From positions 1 through 12,931 of the forward strand of contig JAHWKV010000005.1 of the NCBI GenBank assembly GCA_019347725.1: a stretch of DNA of 12,931 nt, read 5' to 3'. The notes under the pieces are model-generated. The model had not been told where the DNA came from and ran no database searches. It was given only the letters and a program-made list of their open reading frames with translations. Every line of letters starts with the position of its first letter. Position 1 is the first letter of the stretch. Positions 1-7,123 of the stretch are shown one piece after another. The position numbers and the translations under genes are program-made. This stretch comes from Actinomycetota bacterium. GTDB taxonomy: Bacteria > Actinomycetota > CADDZG01 > JAHWKV01.

Positions 1-2
1 CG

Positions 3-428
3 TGGACCAGTTTCGTCATCGTTCCGCTTTTCGCACTGGCCAATGCGGGAGTGGAGATCAACTCGACGAGTCTGTCTGAGGCGGCGACCAGTCCCATCGC
101 ACTTGGTGTAGCAGCAGGACTGGTCATAGGCAAGACGATCGGGATCTGGCTGGCGGCTTGGATCGGTTTGAAGCTCAAAATAGCGCGCCTGCCCACCGGA
201 GTCGACCTCAGTAACATGTTTGCAGTGGCGGCCACGGCAGGGGTCGGCTTCACGGTGTCCTTGTTCGTCGGGGAGCTGGCGTTCACCAGCCGGGAGCATA
301 TCGAGATTGCACGAATTGGAACCCTCGGCGGCTCCTTGATCGCAGGCTTGATCGGCGGGTTCTTGCTGCTAAGGGCTCGGCGGCGCCTCACCGCCCCGCC
401 GGCTGCCGATGAGCCGGCGCCTCGGTAG
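3..428 (+). CDS. nhaA: Na+/H+ antiporter NhaA, C-terminal part (5' end outside window)
   Basis: Inner-membrane antiporter that exports Na+ in exchange for protons. Only the last 141 codons are present: the reading frame is open from base 3, so the gene starts before the window. The GTG at 51 is internal, not the start. The fragment carries NhaA hallmarks: PLFALANAGV (fragment residues 8-17), GKTIGIW (43-49) with the lysine matching the conserved transmembrane lysine (Lys300 of E. coli NhaA), and GVGFTVSLFVGELAF (80-94), the family's GIGFTMSLFI-type helix. About four hydrophobic segments are visible, matching the C-terminal helices of the family. The end is a basic and then Pro/Ala-rich cytoplasmic tail. 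No clear terminator follows the TAG stop. Family assignment is very secure; the physiological role (pH or salt) is inferred from the family. Confidence 0.95.
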   Translation, partial: WTSFVIVPLFALANAGVEINSTSLSEAATSPIALGVAAGLVIGKTIGIWLAAWIGLKLKIARLPTGVDLSNMFAVAATAGVGFTVSLFVGELAFTSREHIEIARIGTLGGSLIAGLIGGFLLLRARRRLTAPPAADEPAPR

Positions 429-563
429 CGGCCGGGTACAATCTTGGTTGATCGGTCGGATCTTGCCTGTTCAGTGGCGTAATGCCGGGACAACGGGCGC
501 CTCTGCCGCCCAACAGCAGTGACAACCCTGCCGGAGCACACGAGCAACCTTCGTCACACCGAA

Positions 564-601
564 ATTGGCCCGAGCGGCTCAGGGGACAACACTCGGGCAA
601 T
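564..601 (+). promoter_or_regulatory. Alternative stem-loops upstream of the ClC gene
   Basis: ATTGGCCCGAG (564-574) pairs with CTCGGGCAAT (592-601) to give a ten-pair stem with one bulged G and a 17-base loop. The same 5' arm can instead pair with CTCAGGG (578-584) to make a short local hairpin, so the two structures exclude each other. They lie 58 bases before the proposed TTG start of the chloride channel gene. This could be a leader-RNA switch, an imperfect terminator for nhaA, or chance. No U-tract follows. Confidence 0.35.
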
Positions 602-633
602 CGCTGACGTTAGCGGGACGTGCTGGCGAATCC

Positions 634-650
634 GAATACGGAATACGGAA
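634..650 (+). repeat. Short tandem repeat GAATACG x2.4 at the ClC start region
   Basis: GAATACG occurs twice in tandem (634-640, 641-647) and continues with GAA; a near copy GAATCCG precedes it (628-634). The array runs into the candidate ribosome binding site. A change in copy number would alter the spacing between the upstream GTG at 620 and the TTG at 659, and seven is not a multiple of three, so the frame of the GTG start would change too. Confidence 0.5.
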
Positions 651-653
651 GGG
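647..653 (+). promoter_or_regulatory. Ribosome binding site deciding the ClC start
   Basis: GGAAGGG sits five bases before TTG at 659. The longer in-frame option, GTG at 620, has only a GCGGGA directly against it (two-base gap) and would add 13 residues that include the product of a tandem repeat. This favours TTG 659 as the start. Confidence 0.55.
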
Positions 654-658
654 CTAAG

Positions 659-2365
659 TTGAAGTCCGCAAACCGATATAGCTCTCGCCTCAAACGCCAA
701 GTAGCCCAACGCAAGGTGCAGATACGCATCCTTGGCGAGCGAACGCGGCAGGTGCTGCTGTTTGCGGTTCTGGTCGGTACCCTCACCGGGGTAGGCGTAG
801 CGGGCTTCGACCGCATCGCACAAGAAATGCTCTTCGAGCGTCTCCTGGAGGCGCCTTTGCAGTGGCAGGTCCTGGCTCCAGGCGCAGGTCTGCTGGTAGC
901 AGCGCTCAGCCTCAAGTACCTGGCCAACGGCGCAAGCCCGGGCACTGCGGACGAGTATGTCCGCAACTTCCATGACGCACGCTCGAGCATGGACTCCCGG
1001 CCTTTGCCGGGCAGGATGCTGGCCAGCGTGGCCACACTCGGCGGCGGCGGTGCTTTGGGCTACGAGGGTCCGTCTTTGTATCTGGGCTCTGCGGTGGGCT
1101 CTGCCATTCAACGCCGCTTTGGGCGTTTTTTCTCCGCCCAGGACGTCAAGCTGCTGTTGGTATGCGGGGCCGCTGCCGGGGTATCCGCCATCTTCAAAGC
1201 CCCCGCCACGGGCCTGATCTTCGCTCTCGAGGTGCCTTACCGGGAGGACCTGGCGCGCAGCATGCTGCTTCCGGCCGGGATCGCCTCAGCGTCCAGCTAT
1301 CTGACCTTCGTCACCCTCGAAAGCACCGCTCCGATCTTCCAGGTGAGCGGATCACCCCCGTTCGACCTCCGAGACCTGGGTGGGTCGCTCCTGCTGGGCA
1401 TCTTGTGCGGCATCGGAGCTCGTCTCTACACGATGCTCATTAGCCGTGCCAAGACTATGGCCGCCCGTCGTCACTTCATAAAACGGGCCCTGGCAGGTGG
1501 CGCGGCCTTGGGCGGACTCGCTCTTACGGCCGACTTTCTGTTCGGATCCCCGCTGACGCTGGGTCCCGGGTACGACAACCTGACTTGGGCGCTGGATCCC
1601 AGTCGAACCGTTGTGCTTGTGTCCGGCTTGTTCTTGCTCCGCGCGGCGGCGACGATAGCTACGGTCGCCGGTTCTGGCGTCGGGGGACTGTTCATCCCCC
1701 TGGTCATTCAGGGCGCCTTGCTCGGCAGGATCGTAGGGGGCTTGGTTAACCCCGCCGCAGGCCCTTTCTTTCTTCCTTTGGTGGGAGCGGCCGCGTTTCT
1801 TAGTGCCGGATACCGCGTGCCGCTTGCGGGCGTTATGTTCGTAGCAGAGACGACGGGCCGGCCCGGGTTCATCATTCCGGGGCTAATCGCGTCCGTCGTG
1901 GCCCAGCTGTTCATGGGGCCGTACTCCGCCTCCGCCTACCAGCGGGCCACCAAGGGCGGGCACCTGGAGAGGCGGTTCGACCTGCCGGTATCTGCGGCAC
2001 TGGACAAGAACGTCACCCGGATCTCCCCGGAGATGACCATAGCGGAGTTTCTCGACAGCCCGCTGTCCGGCAAGGGCAGCATCTTCCCGGTTGTGGAACA
2101 GGACGGTCAATACGTAGGGGTAATTGAAATCGACGACCTGCGCAAGCTGCCGCACGACCAGCAGTCGGAACAAACCATGAGAGACGTAGTTCCCGACGGC
2201 AAGCCGGTGGCACGCGTCCGCTGGCTGTTGCGTGACGCCATGCTGGCCATGGCCGAGGCCGGCGTGGACAGCATTCCGGTGCTGGACGGCAACAACTTCG
2301 TCGGCATCGTCACGGTGCAGGAAACGCTGAAGCTGGAGGAGCTTCTCCGCAAGACGACCTCCTGA
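659..2365 (+). CDS. ClC-family chloride channel/transporter with C-terminal CBS pair
   Basis: Membrane protein moving Cl- (or a similar anion), as a channel or as a Cl-/H+ exchanger. It is 568 aa from the TTG at 659; a GTG start at 620 would add 13 residues. Visible ClC elements are the anion-site serine loop GASPGTADEYV (91-101), the gating-glutamate motif GYEGP (134-138, Glu136), FKAPATGLIFALEVPYR (179-195) and GSGVGGLFIP (338-347). A tandem CBS pair, the usual cytoplasmic nucleotide-sensing module, follows at about 443-498 and 506-559. Oddity: the intracellular proton-path glutamate of E. coli ClC (Glu203) aligns with Val192, as in eukaryotic channel-type ClCs, while the preceding Glu191 is kept. 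Family assignment is certain; channel versus exchanger is open. It stands alone between nhaA and the convergent narK. Confidence 0.93.
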   Translation: MKSANRYSSRLKRQVAQRKVQIRILGERTRQVLLFAVLVGTLTGVGVAGFDRIAQEMLFERLLEAPLQWQVLAPGAGLLVAALSLKYLANGASPGTADEYVRNFHDARSSMDSRPLPGRMLASVATLGGGGALGYEGPSLYLGSAVGSAIQRRFGRFFSAQDVKLLLVCGAAAGVSAIFKAPATGLIFALEVPYREDLARSMLLPAGIASASSYLTFVTLESTAPIFQVSGSPPFDLRDLGGSLLLGILCGIGARLYTMLISRAKTMAARRHFIKRALAGGAALGGLALTADFLFGSPLTLGPGYDNLTWALDPSRTVVLVSGLFLLRAAATIATVAGSGVGGLFIPLVIQGALLGRIVGGLVNPAAGPFFLPLVGAAAFLSAGYRVPLAGVMFVAETTGRPGFIIPGLIASVVAQLFMGPYSASAYQRATKGGHLERRFDLPVSAALDKNVTRISPEMTIAEFLDSPLSGKGSIFPVVEQDGQYVGVIEIDDLRKLPHDQQSEQTMRDVVPDGKPVARVRWLLRDAMLAMAEAGVDSIPVLDGNNFVGIVTVQETLKLEELLRKTTS

Positions 2366-2373
2366 TGGGCCTA

Positions 2374-2395
2374 GCCGGTGCTTACTACCTCCGGC
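2374..2395. terminator. Weak hairpin between the convergent ClC and narK genes
   Basis: GCCGG (2374-2378) and CCGGC (2391-2395) can form a five-pair stem with a 12-base loop in the 48-base gap between two stop codons. There is no U-tract on either strand. The position suits a two-way terminator, but the structure is weak. Confidence 0.25.
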
Positions 2396-2413
2396 CCACG
2401 GTCGTCACTCCCT

Positions 2414-3940
2414 CTACCCGTCAGCCCCGGCCCCCACGAGGACCGACTCGGACGTGTCCTGCAGGAGCTCCTCTCCAAAGCTGTCCTTCGGCTCAGGCAA
2501 CCAGCGGCAAGCTACGTTGGCCAGGATCGAAGCAGCTCCAATCGCCAGGAAAAACGTCTGCGCAGGCGCGATCAGCAAGATCGTGAGAAATACAACGGCT
2601 CCAACGATGCCGTATGCGCCGACTATCCCTGCGATCTGACCACTTACCCGCTTTTTGACCAGCGGCACAATCGCGTAGACGGCGCCCTCCCCCGACTGCA
2701 CAAAGGCCGAGCAGAGCATGGTGGCTGCAACGGCGAGCGGCACCGGCCACCCGGGGCCGAGCAGATACAGGGTGCCGTAGCCGGCGGCAAGGCCGAGCAA
2801 CAGCGTACGCAGCGTACGCCGGCGGCTGCCGAGTAGATCGGACATCAGCCCGCCCGCCGGCCGGGCAACCAGGTTCATAAATGCAAACCCGGCGGCCGTC
2901 GCGCCGGCCACAGCCGGACCCAGACCCCAGGTGTCGGCGAAAAACGCCGGCAGCATGGATACGATCGCCAGCTCGGATCCGAATGTACAGAAATAGCAAA
3001 ACGATAGGATCGCGACCGACCTGAACGGGTACCGGTCCTCCTCCCAATATTGATTCCGCAGCGCCGGGCGGTTCACGCTGAACACCAAATGCAGCTGGAC
3101 GGCCATCAGCACCGCGCTGAGGGAGATAACCAACCACATAATCGAAACCGAGATAGCGCCGACCAGCCAGACCCGCCACGCGATGAACCCCAGAATCATT
3201 GCCAGAGGCACCGTCAAGGCGGCGAGCGCCCAAACCCCGGAACGGCTCGTCACCTCGAGAGCCCCGGCCCGCCGCGACTTTGTGTACGGCCGCCCGGCGG
3301 GCGTATCGGCGACGGCTCTTAGGTAGAACACACCGTACGCGGCGGCAAGCACGCCGGTGGAGGCTATGGCCCATCGCCATCCCTGTGGTCCACCCGCGAT
3401 CGCGGCGACCGTCGGCAGAGTCAGCGCCGCTGCTGCCGATCCAAAGTTGCCCCAGCCCCCGTACACTCCCTCTGCGGTCCCGACTTCCTTGGGGGGAAAC
3501 CACTCGGAAACCATACGGATCCCTACGACAAAGCCGGCGCCCACGACGCTCAGAGCCAGCCTGCTGACGACCAGCATCGGATAGGACGTGGCCAGAGCAA
3601 ACACGGTGGATGGAACGACGCTGTAGATCAGGATTCCGGCAAACACGCGCCGTGGACCAAGCCGGTCCAAGAGCATGCCGATAAAGACGCGTCCCGGAAC
3701 CGTAAGCGCCACGTTACACAGCGCCAGCGTGGTCAACTGCGCCCCGCTCAGGCTGAATTCCTCGCCAACCGTGTTGGCGAAAGGAGCAAAGTTGAACCAG
3801 ACCACAAAACTCAAGAAGAAGGCGAACCACGTCAGATGCAGCGTGCGGTAACGGCCCCTGAACGACCAAATGCTCCGTATACGAGCGCGGCCGCTCTCCT
3901 CCCGGCGCCGTACGCCGAGCCCGTCCGGTGCATTGTTCAT
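2414..3940 (-). CDS. narK: Nitrate/nitrite transporter, NarK type (MFS, NNP family)
   Basis: Inner-membrane major facilitator that imports nitrate, or exchanges it for nitrite. It is 508 aa. Both nitrate-porter signatures are present: GGWGNFGSAAAALTLP (161-176), and a second from SGEGAVYAIVP (416-426) through GQIAGIVGAYGIVGA (434-448). Arg84 (helix 2, PGR) and Arg360 (ARPAGG) fit the two substrate-binding arginines of NarK, by family alignment from memory. Oddity: it is longer than typical 400-460 aa NarK proteins. Residues 205-305 hold a polar loop and two extra hydrophobic stretches (about 236-258 and 262-286), so 14 rather than 12 helices are likely. The start ATG at 3940 has a good GGGAGGG three bases upstream. 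It lies 131 bases downstream of moeA on the same strand, with its own possible operator (3968-3981). The context makes nitrate the near-certain substrate. Confidence 0.93.
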   Translation of the reverse strand: MNNAPDGLGVRRREESGRARIRSIWSFRGRYRTLHLTWFAFFLSFVVWFNFAPFANTVGEEFSLSGAQLTTLALCNVALTVPGRVFIGMLLDRLGPRRVFAGILIYSVVPSTVFALATSYPMLVVSRLALSVVGAGFVVGIRMVSEWFPPKEVGTAEGVYGGWGNFGSAAAALTLPTVAAIAGGPQGWRWAIASTGVLAAAYGVFYLRAVADTPAGRPYTKSRRAGALEVTSRSGVWALAALTVPLAMILGFIAWRVWLVGAISVSIMWLVISLSAVLMAVQLHLVFSVNRPALRNQYWEEDRYPFRSVAILSFCYFCTFGSELAIVSMLPAFFADTWGLGPAVAGATAAGFAFMNLVARPAGGLMSDLLGSRRRTLRTLLLGLAAGYGTLYLLGPGWPVPLAVAATMLCSAFVQSGEGAVYAIVPLVKKRVSGQIAGIVGAYGIVGAVVFLTILLIAPAQTFFLAIGAASILANVACRWLPEPKDSFGEELLQDTSESVLVGAGADG

Positions 3941-3967
3941 CGACCCTCCCGGCTAGTAGTCGCAATC

Positions 3968-3981
3968 GAGCAAATTTGCTC
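3968..3981. promoter_or_regulatory. Perfect 14-bp palindrome upstream of narK, candidate operator
   Basis: GAGCAAATTTGCTC reads identically on both strands and is centred about 34 bases before the narK ATG. A related 8-bp palindrome, TTTGCAAA, lies at 4028-4035. The position between moeA and narK suggests a transcription-factor site that gives narK separate control. It does not match the FNR (TTGAT-N4-ATCAA) or NtcA (GTA-N8-TAC) consensus, so the regulator is unknown. Confidence 0.45.
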
Positions 3982-4071
3982 TTAAGCCAGGTTTGCGGTC
4001 GTTTGTTGCGGGTAGATTGCGGGCTGCTTTGCAAACGGATAAATGTGTGAGTCGATCGGGTTATCGGGCGG

Positions 4072-5289
4072 TTAAGGCCACGTATCCAGCACAAGAATCT
4101 CGGCGCAGTCTCCTGGGTTTAAGGACGCACCGGGCAGCAGCCTGACCAAGCCTCGTACCGCGCTCAGCGATTCGCGCCGGCTGCGGCTTACCGCCCGTTC
4201 CGGTGAGGCAATCCAGCCGCCCGCAGTCGGCCGCAGCCGCATGGGAACGTAACAGACCCGCTCCTCGGCCCCGCGCAAAGCCTCTTCGACCACTGCGTGG
4301 GTGTACTCGACTTGGTAAGCAAGGCCCATCATCTTGTGCAGCGCGGGGCGGACAAAGACCTCAAAAGAGACCAGAACCGACGCCGGATTGCCGGGCAGAG
4401 CAATGAACGGGGTGCCGGCTACGTCGCCAAAGGCCTGCGGACGACCCGGCTTCATAGCCACGCTCACACACTCTGCTTGCAGACCCTCGGCGACGGCGCG
4501 CCGCACCGGATCGTTCAATCCGGCCGACACGCCGCCGGAGCAAACCAGCAGGTCCACCTGTTCGGACGCCTTTTGCAGGGCCGCCAGCAAACCCTGCGGA
4601 TCGTCCCGAACGAGTCCGCAGTCCACAGGACGAGCCCCAAGTTCCGCCGTAAGCGCACGCAACAGGTAGGAGTTCGAATCGAAGATCTGCCCCAACCGCA
4701 GATCCTCCCCCGGCGAGACCAGCTCGTCCCCGGTAGAAATTATCCCTACCGCGGGTACTGCCACGACTTCTGCCGTACCGGCTCCTGCGCTGGCCAGCGC
4801 TGCCATATCCATCGCGCGCAGGCGGTTCCCGGTCGCAACAATCAGCTCGCCGCTGGTGAGATCTTCGCCGGCCAAACGTACGTGCTTGCCTTGGCCGATG
4901 GGTTCGTGCACGCTCAGCATCGAGTTTGCGACCACACATTGCTCAATTGGAACCACAGCGTCCGCCCCCGGCGGAACCTGACTCCCGGTAGGCACCGCCA
5001 TCGCCTGACCCTTCCCCAAACGCCGGTCACTCACCCGGCCCATCCGCACCTCACCAACCACCCGCAAGCGGGCAGGGGTGTGCTCAGATGCGCCAGCAAC
5101 GTCTCGGGAACGGACCGCAAAACCATCCATGGCCGCCGTATCGAAGGGAGGAAGATCGAGATGGCAGTGCACGTCTTGCGCGGCAACCCGACCCAGCGCC
5201 TCACCCAGGAGGACCGTGCAAGCCGGGAGAGTGTGAACCGAGTCGAGGATCCTGCGGCTGTACTCGTCTACCGGAACCATTGGAGTCAT
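4072..5289 (-). CDS. moeA: Molybdopterin molybdenumtransferase MoeA
   Basis: Inserts molybdate into adenylylated molybdopterin, the metal-insertion step of molybdenum cofactor synthesis, in the cytoplasm. It is 405 aa, the normal family length. Family motifs in order: PPFDTAAMDGFAVRS (47-61), the MoeA N-terminal signature; ISTGDELV (184-191); SGGVSAGLNDP (251-261), the molybdopterin-binding loop; AMKPGRPQAFG (278-288); and ALPGNPASVLVSFE (297-310). The C-terminal small beta domain spans about 325-405. The start is ATG at 5289, chosen because it overlaps the mobA stop as ATGA, indicating translational coupling; the frame is open further upstream, inside mobA, but without support. It belongs to the mobA-moeA-narK unit, divergent from the molybdoenzyme it would serve. 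Very secure. Confidence 0.95.
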   Translation of the reverse strand: MTPMVPVDEYSRRILDSVHTLPACTVLLGEALGRVAAQDVHCHLDLPPFDTAAMDGFAVRSRDVAGASEHTPARLRVVGEVRMGRVSDRRLGKGQAMAVPTGSQVPPGADAVVPIEQCVVANSMLSVHEPIGQGKHVRLAGEDLTSGELIVATGNRLRAMDMAALASAGAGTAEVVAVPAVGIISTGDELVSPGEDLRLGQIFDSNSYLLRALTAELGARPVDCGLVRDDPQGLLAALQKASEQVDLLVCSGGVSAGLNDPVRRAVAEGLQAECVSVAMKPGRPQAFGDVAGTPFIALPGNPASVLVSFEVFVRPALHKMMGLAYQVEYTHAVVEEALRGAEERVCYVPMRLRPTAGGWIASPERAVSRSRRESLSAVRGLVRLLPGASLNPGDCAEILVLDTWP

Positions 5290-5891
5290 CTGCCGGGGCT
5301 CCCCGCCAACCTCCTGGCTTGCTCCAGCTCGCCGGGCGTGTTCACGTCCAACAGGGCGTAGCCGGGTGCTACGACATGCCATGCGTTAGGGGGCACAAGA
5401 TTTACGGAGATCCGGCTGAGCATATCTGCCATAGACTCCGGGCGCGCACCCGGGCCCGACCGGGACCGCATATTCTTTACCACCTCACCCGCGCCCGGTC
5501 CGTAGCATGCCGCCACCGGTTGCGGTCGCCCCTGAACAACCGGCACGGCAGCGCCGTAACCGTCGAGTCGCTCGACCAGCAAAGTGAGCAAGCCGGCGTT
5601 GACCAGCGGCAGGTCGCAACCCATTAGCAGCACAGGTCCCCTGCAGCCCATCTCCTCTAGACGGTCCCAACCGGCCCGCAAGGCCCACAGGGGTCCTCGT
5701 TGAGGGTCGTCGACTTGTTCCAGGCCGAGCCGTGCGTCTATCCCAACGGCAACCACCGGGTCCGCCACGGCGCCCAGAGCACGGGAGACTCTTTTAGCCA
5801 GTGTTTCCCCGGAGATTTCCAGCAAAGCTTTGGGCGTACCCATGCGCGCCGAGGAACCTCCTGTTAGGAGAACTCCATGCACCTTGGTCAT
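5286..5891 (-). CDS. mobA: Molybdenum cofactor guanylyltransferase MobA
   Basis: Transfers GMP to Mo-molybdopterin, giving the MGD/bis-MGD form needed by DMSO-reductase-family enzymes such as the nitrate reductase encoded next door. It is 201 aa from ATG 5891, matching the family. Motifs: LTGGSSARMGTPKALL (9-24), the nucleotide-binding loop with the conserved lysine; GPLWAL (67-72); GCDLPL (91-96) with the metal-binding aspartate; QPVAACY (124-130); and DVNTPGELE (182-190). The frame stays open 129 codons upstream, but that stretch runs into the divergent gene and shows no family similarity. A weak GGGA lies before the ATG. The stop overlaps the moeA start (ATGA). A CTP-specific MocA-type relative cannot be excluded by motif alone, but the bis-MGD enzyme nearby favours MobA. 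Confidence 0.92.
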   Translation of the reverse strand: MTKVHGVLLTGGSSARMGTPKALLEISGETLAKRVSRALGAVADPVVAVGIDARLGLEQVDDPQRGPLWALRAGWDRLEEMGCRGPVLLMGCDLPLVNAGLLTLLVERLDGYGAAVPVVQGRPQPVAACYGPGAGEVVKNMRSRSGPGARPESMADMLSRISVNLVPPNAWHVVAPGYALLDVNTPGELEQARRLAGSPGR

Positions 5892-6046
5892 CGGATCCCA
5901 CGCCCCGAACCCATTCGTCGAGATTACAGGGCGGCCACCCCTTCCGAAGGTCACGTAAGGCCCCGGCGCCGACGGTTTCCCAACAATTAACCTGAAGGGA
6001 ACCGCCCAGAAACTTCGCCGTAATTTGGCGCTGCAACGCTGCTTGC
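5892..6046. promoter_or_regulatory. Divergent promoter region, mobA-moeA-narK versus nitrate reductase operon
   Basis: This 155-base gap separates two back-to-back nitrate-linked operons and should hold both promoters. Toward mobA, TAATCT (5921-5926, minus strand) is an acceptable -10 element. Toward the cytochrome b gene, TAATTT (6021-6026) is a possible -10, giving a leader of only about 14 bases. A short palindrome CCTTCCGAAGG (5940-5950) and an inverted repeat CGCC-N7-GGCG (6016-6030) are candidate regulator sites. None of the -35 elements is convincing. Confidence 0.4.
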
Positions 6047-7123
6047 ATGAACGACCAGCCGCTGGACTACTCCATCCTCCCGCCGGACCCCGGCGGGGCC
6101 CGGCCGACCTGGGATCCATCTGCCGCCGCCGCCGGACTGATCGCCACAGCCGTCTTGGCGCTGGCCATCTATTCCGGTAGCGCCAACCTGCTGCATTTCG
6201 ACGCAGCCTTGGTCGGCTACACGCTGGCAACCCTATTTTTGGCGTTCGGGGCAACCTACCGGCTGGTGACCTGGTCACGCAGCCCGGCCGCCCGGCGCTA
6301 CCTATCCAAAAGCCGCAAAGCCCTGTTGCCGCGCCCCCTGGGAGACGGAACCCTCACTGCTAGCGCCAGGGAGGTTACCTCGACCGTCCTGCTGCAGCGG
6401 TTCATCGCCAAGCGATCCCGCCCCCGCTGGCTCGCCCATCAGGGCCTGTTCTGGGGCGTGATTCTGGCGACCCTGATCACTTTCCCCCTCACCTTCGGGT
6501 GGATTCACTTTCGGGCCGTGCCGGGCACCGGCAGCGGCTACTACGTCTACATGATGGGAGTCCGCGCAGCCCATCTGGACGCACTGAGCCTGCTAGGGTG
6601 GCTAACCTTCCACGCCCTGGACCTGGCCTCGCTGCTCATCCTGAGCGGGGGTGCTTACTTCCTGTGGCACCGGTGGTCCACCAGAGGAAACAGCCTGACG
6701 CAGCTCGGCAGAGACCTGATGCCGTTACTCGCGCTGATGGCCATCTCGGTGACGGGACTGGCACTCACGGTCTCCAGCGTCTTCATGGAAGGAGCCTGGT
6801 ATCAACCTTTGGCCTTCGTCCATATGTGCACGGTGGTGTTGACCCTGGTGTGGATACCCTTCGGAAAGTTCTTTCACACGCTCCAGAGGCCCGCCATGGC
6901 CGGGGTGGGCCTCCACAAAGAGCTCGGCGTACAAAAAGGCGGGGTTGCACAGTGCGTTAGGTGCGGCGAACCCGTTGAAGGAACCATCTTTCTCGACGAC
7001 CTGAAACAGACCATGGGCGAGCTCGGTCTTGGCTTTGGCGACTGGGTAGAAACCTGCCCCAGCTGCAAGAGGCTGGAGCGGGGCGCGGCCTACCGGAACC
7101 ATGTAAAGGAAGGCTATCGATGA
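6047..7123 (+). CDS. NarI-like membrane cytochrome b with C-terminal four-cysteine module
   Basis: Probable quinol-oxidising membrane subunit of the nitrate reductase encoded next; 358 aa. About six hydrophobic segments are seen (roughly 26-46, 54-76, 131-152, 178-206, 224-244, 253-272). Candidate haem-b histidines are His131 (AHQGLFWG), His189 (TFHALD), His259 (FVHMC) and His277 (PFGKFFHTL). This resembles the NarI/DsrM/HdrE-type cytochromes, especially the AHQGLFWG and PFGKFFH stretches. After the last helix comes a soluble tail with two CxxC pairs, Cys303/306 and Cys337/340, which could bind zinc or a rubredoxin-like iron; standard NarI lacks this tail. The ATG at 6047 has no Shine-Dalgarno sequence, and no in-frame start codon immediately upstream offers a better one, so the message may be leaderless or nearly so. 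It overlaps the catalytic subunit gene by ATGA. The haem-binding role is inferred. Confidence 0.75.
   Translation: MNDQPLDYSILPPDPGGARPTWDPSAAAAGLIATAVLALAIYSGSANLLHFDAALVGYTLATLFLAFGATYRLVTWSRSPAARRYLSKSRKALLPRPLGDGTLTASAREVTSTVLLQRFIAKRSRPRWLAHQGLFWGVILATLITFPLTFGWIHFRAVPGTGSGYYVYMMGVRAAHLDALSLLGWLTFHALDLASLLILSGGAYFLWHRWSTRGNSLTQLGRDLMPLLALMAISVTGLALTVSSVFMEGAWYQPLAFVHMCTVVLTLVWIPFGKFFHTLQRPAMAGVGLHKELGVQKGGVAQCVRCGEPVEGTIFLDDLKQTMGELGLGFGDWVETCPSCKRLERGAAYRNHVKEGYR

Noticed and set aside
495..511. Hairpin GGGCG-N7-CGCCC as terminator of nhaA
   Set aside because: Only five pairs, no U-tract, and such short GC stems are common by chance in this DNA.
554..1111. Minus-strand open frame covering the ClC start
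   Set aside because: It is opposite the ClC coding region, has no ribosome site and no motif; high GC content alone explains its length.
2493..3503. A 336-codon minus-strand frame inside narK
   Set aside because: It is a second frame of the same strand within a secure NarK gene; its product is Arg/Gly-rich, not a membrane protein, and has no family features.
4297..5361. A 354-codon open frame on the plus strand opposite moeA
   Set aside because: It lies wholly antisense to a complete moeA with all family motifs; its product shows no recognisable motif and has the composition of a shadow frame.
5892..6278. Long N-terminal extension of mobA
   Set aside because: It would overlap the first 230 bases of the divergent cytochrome b gene, and the predicted residues are Arg/Pro-rich without similarity to MobA; the nucleotide-binding loop belongs near the true N-terminus.
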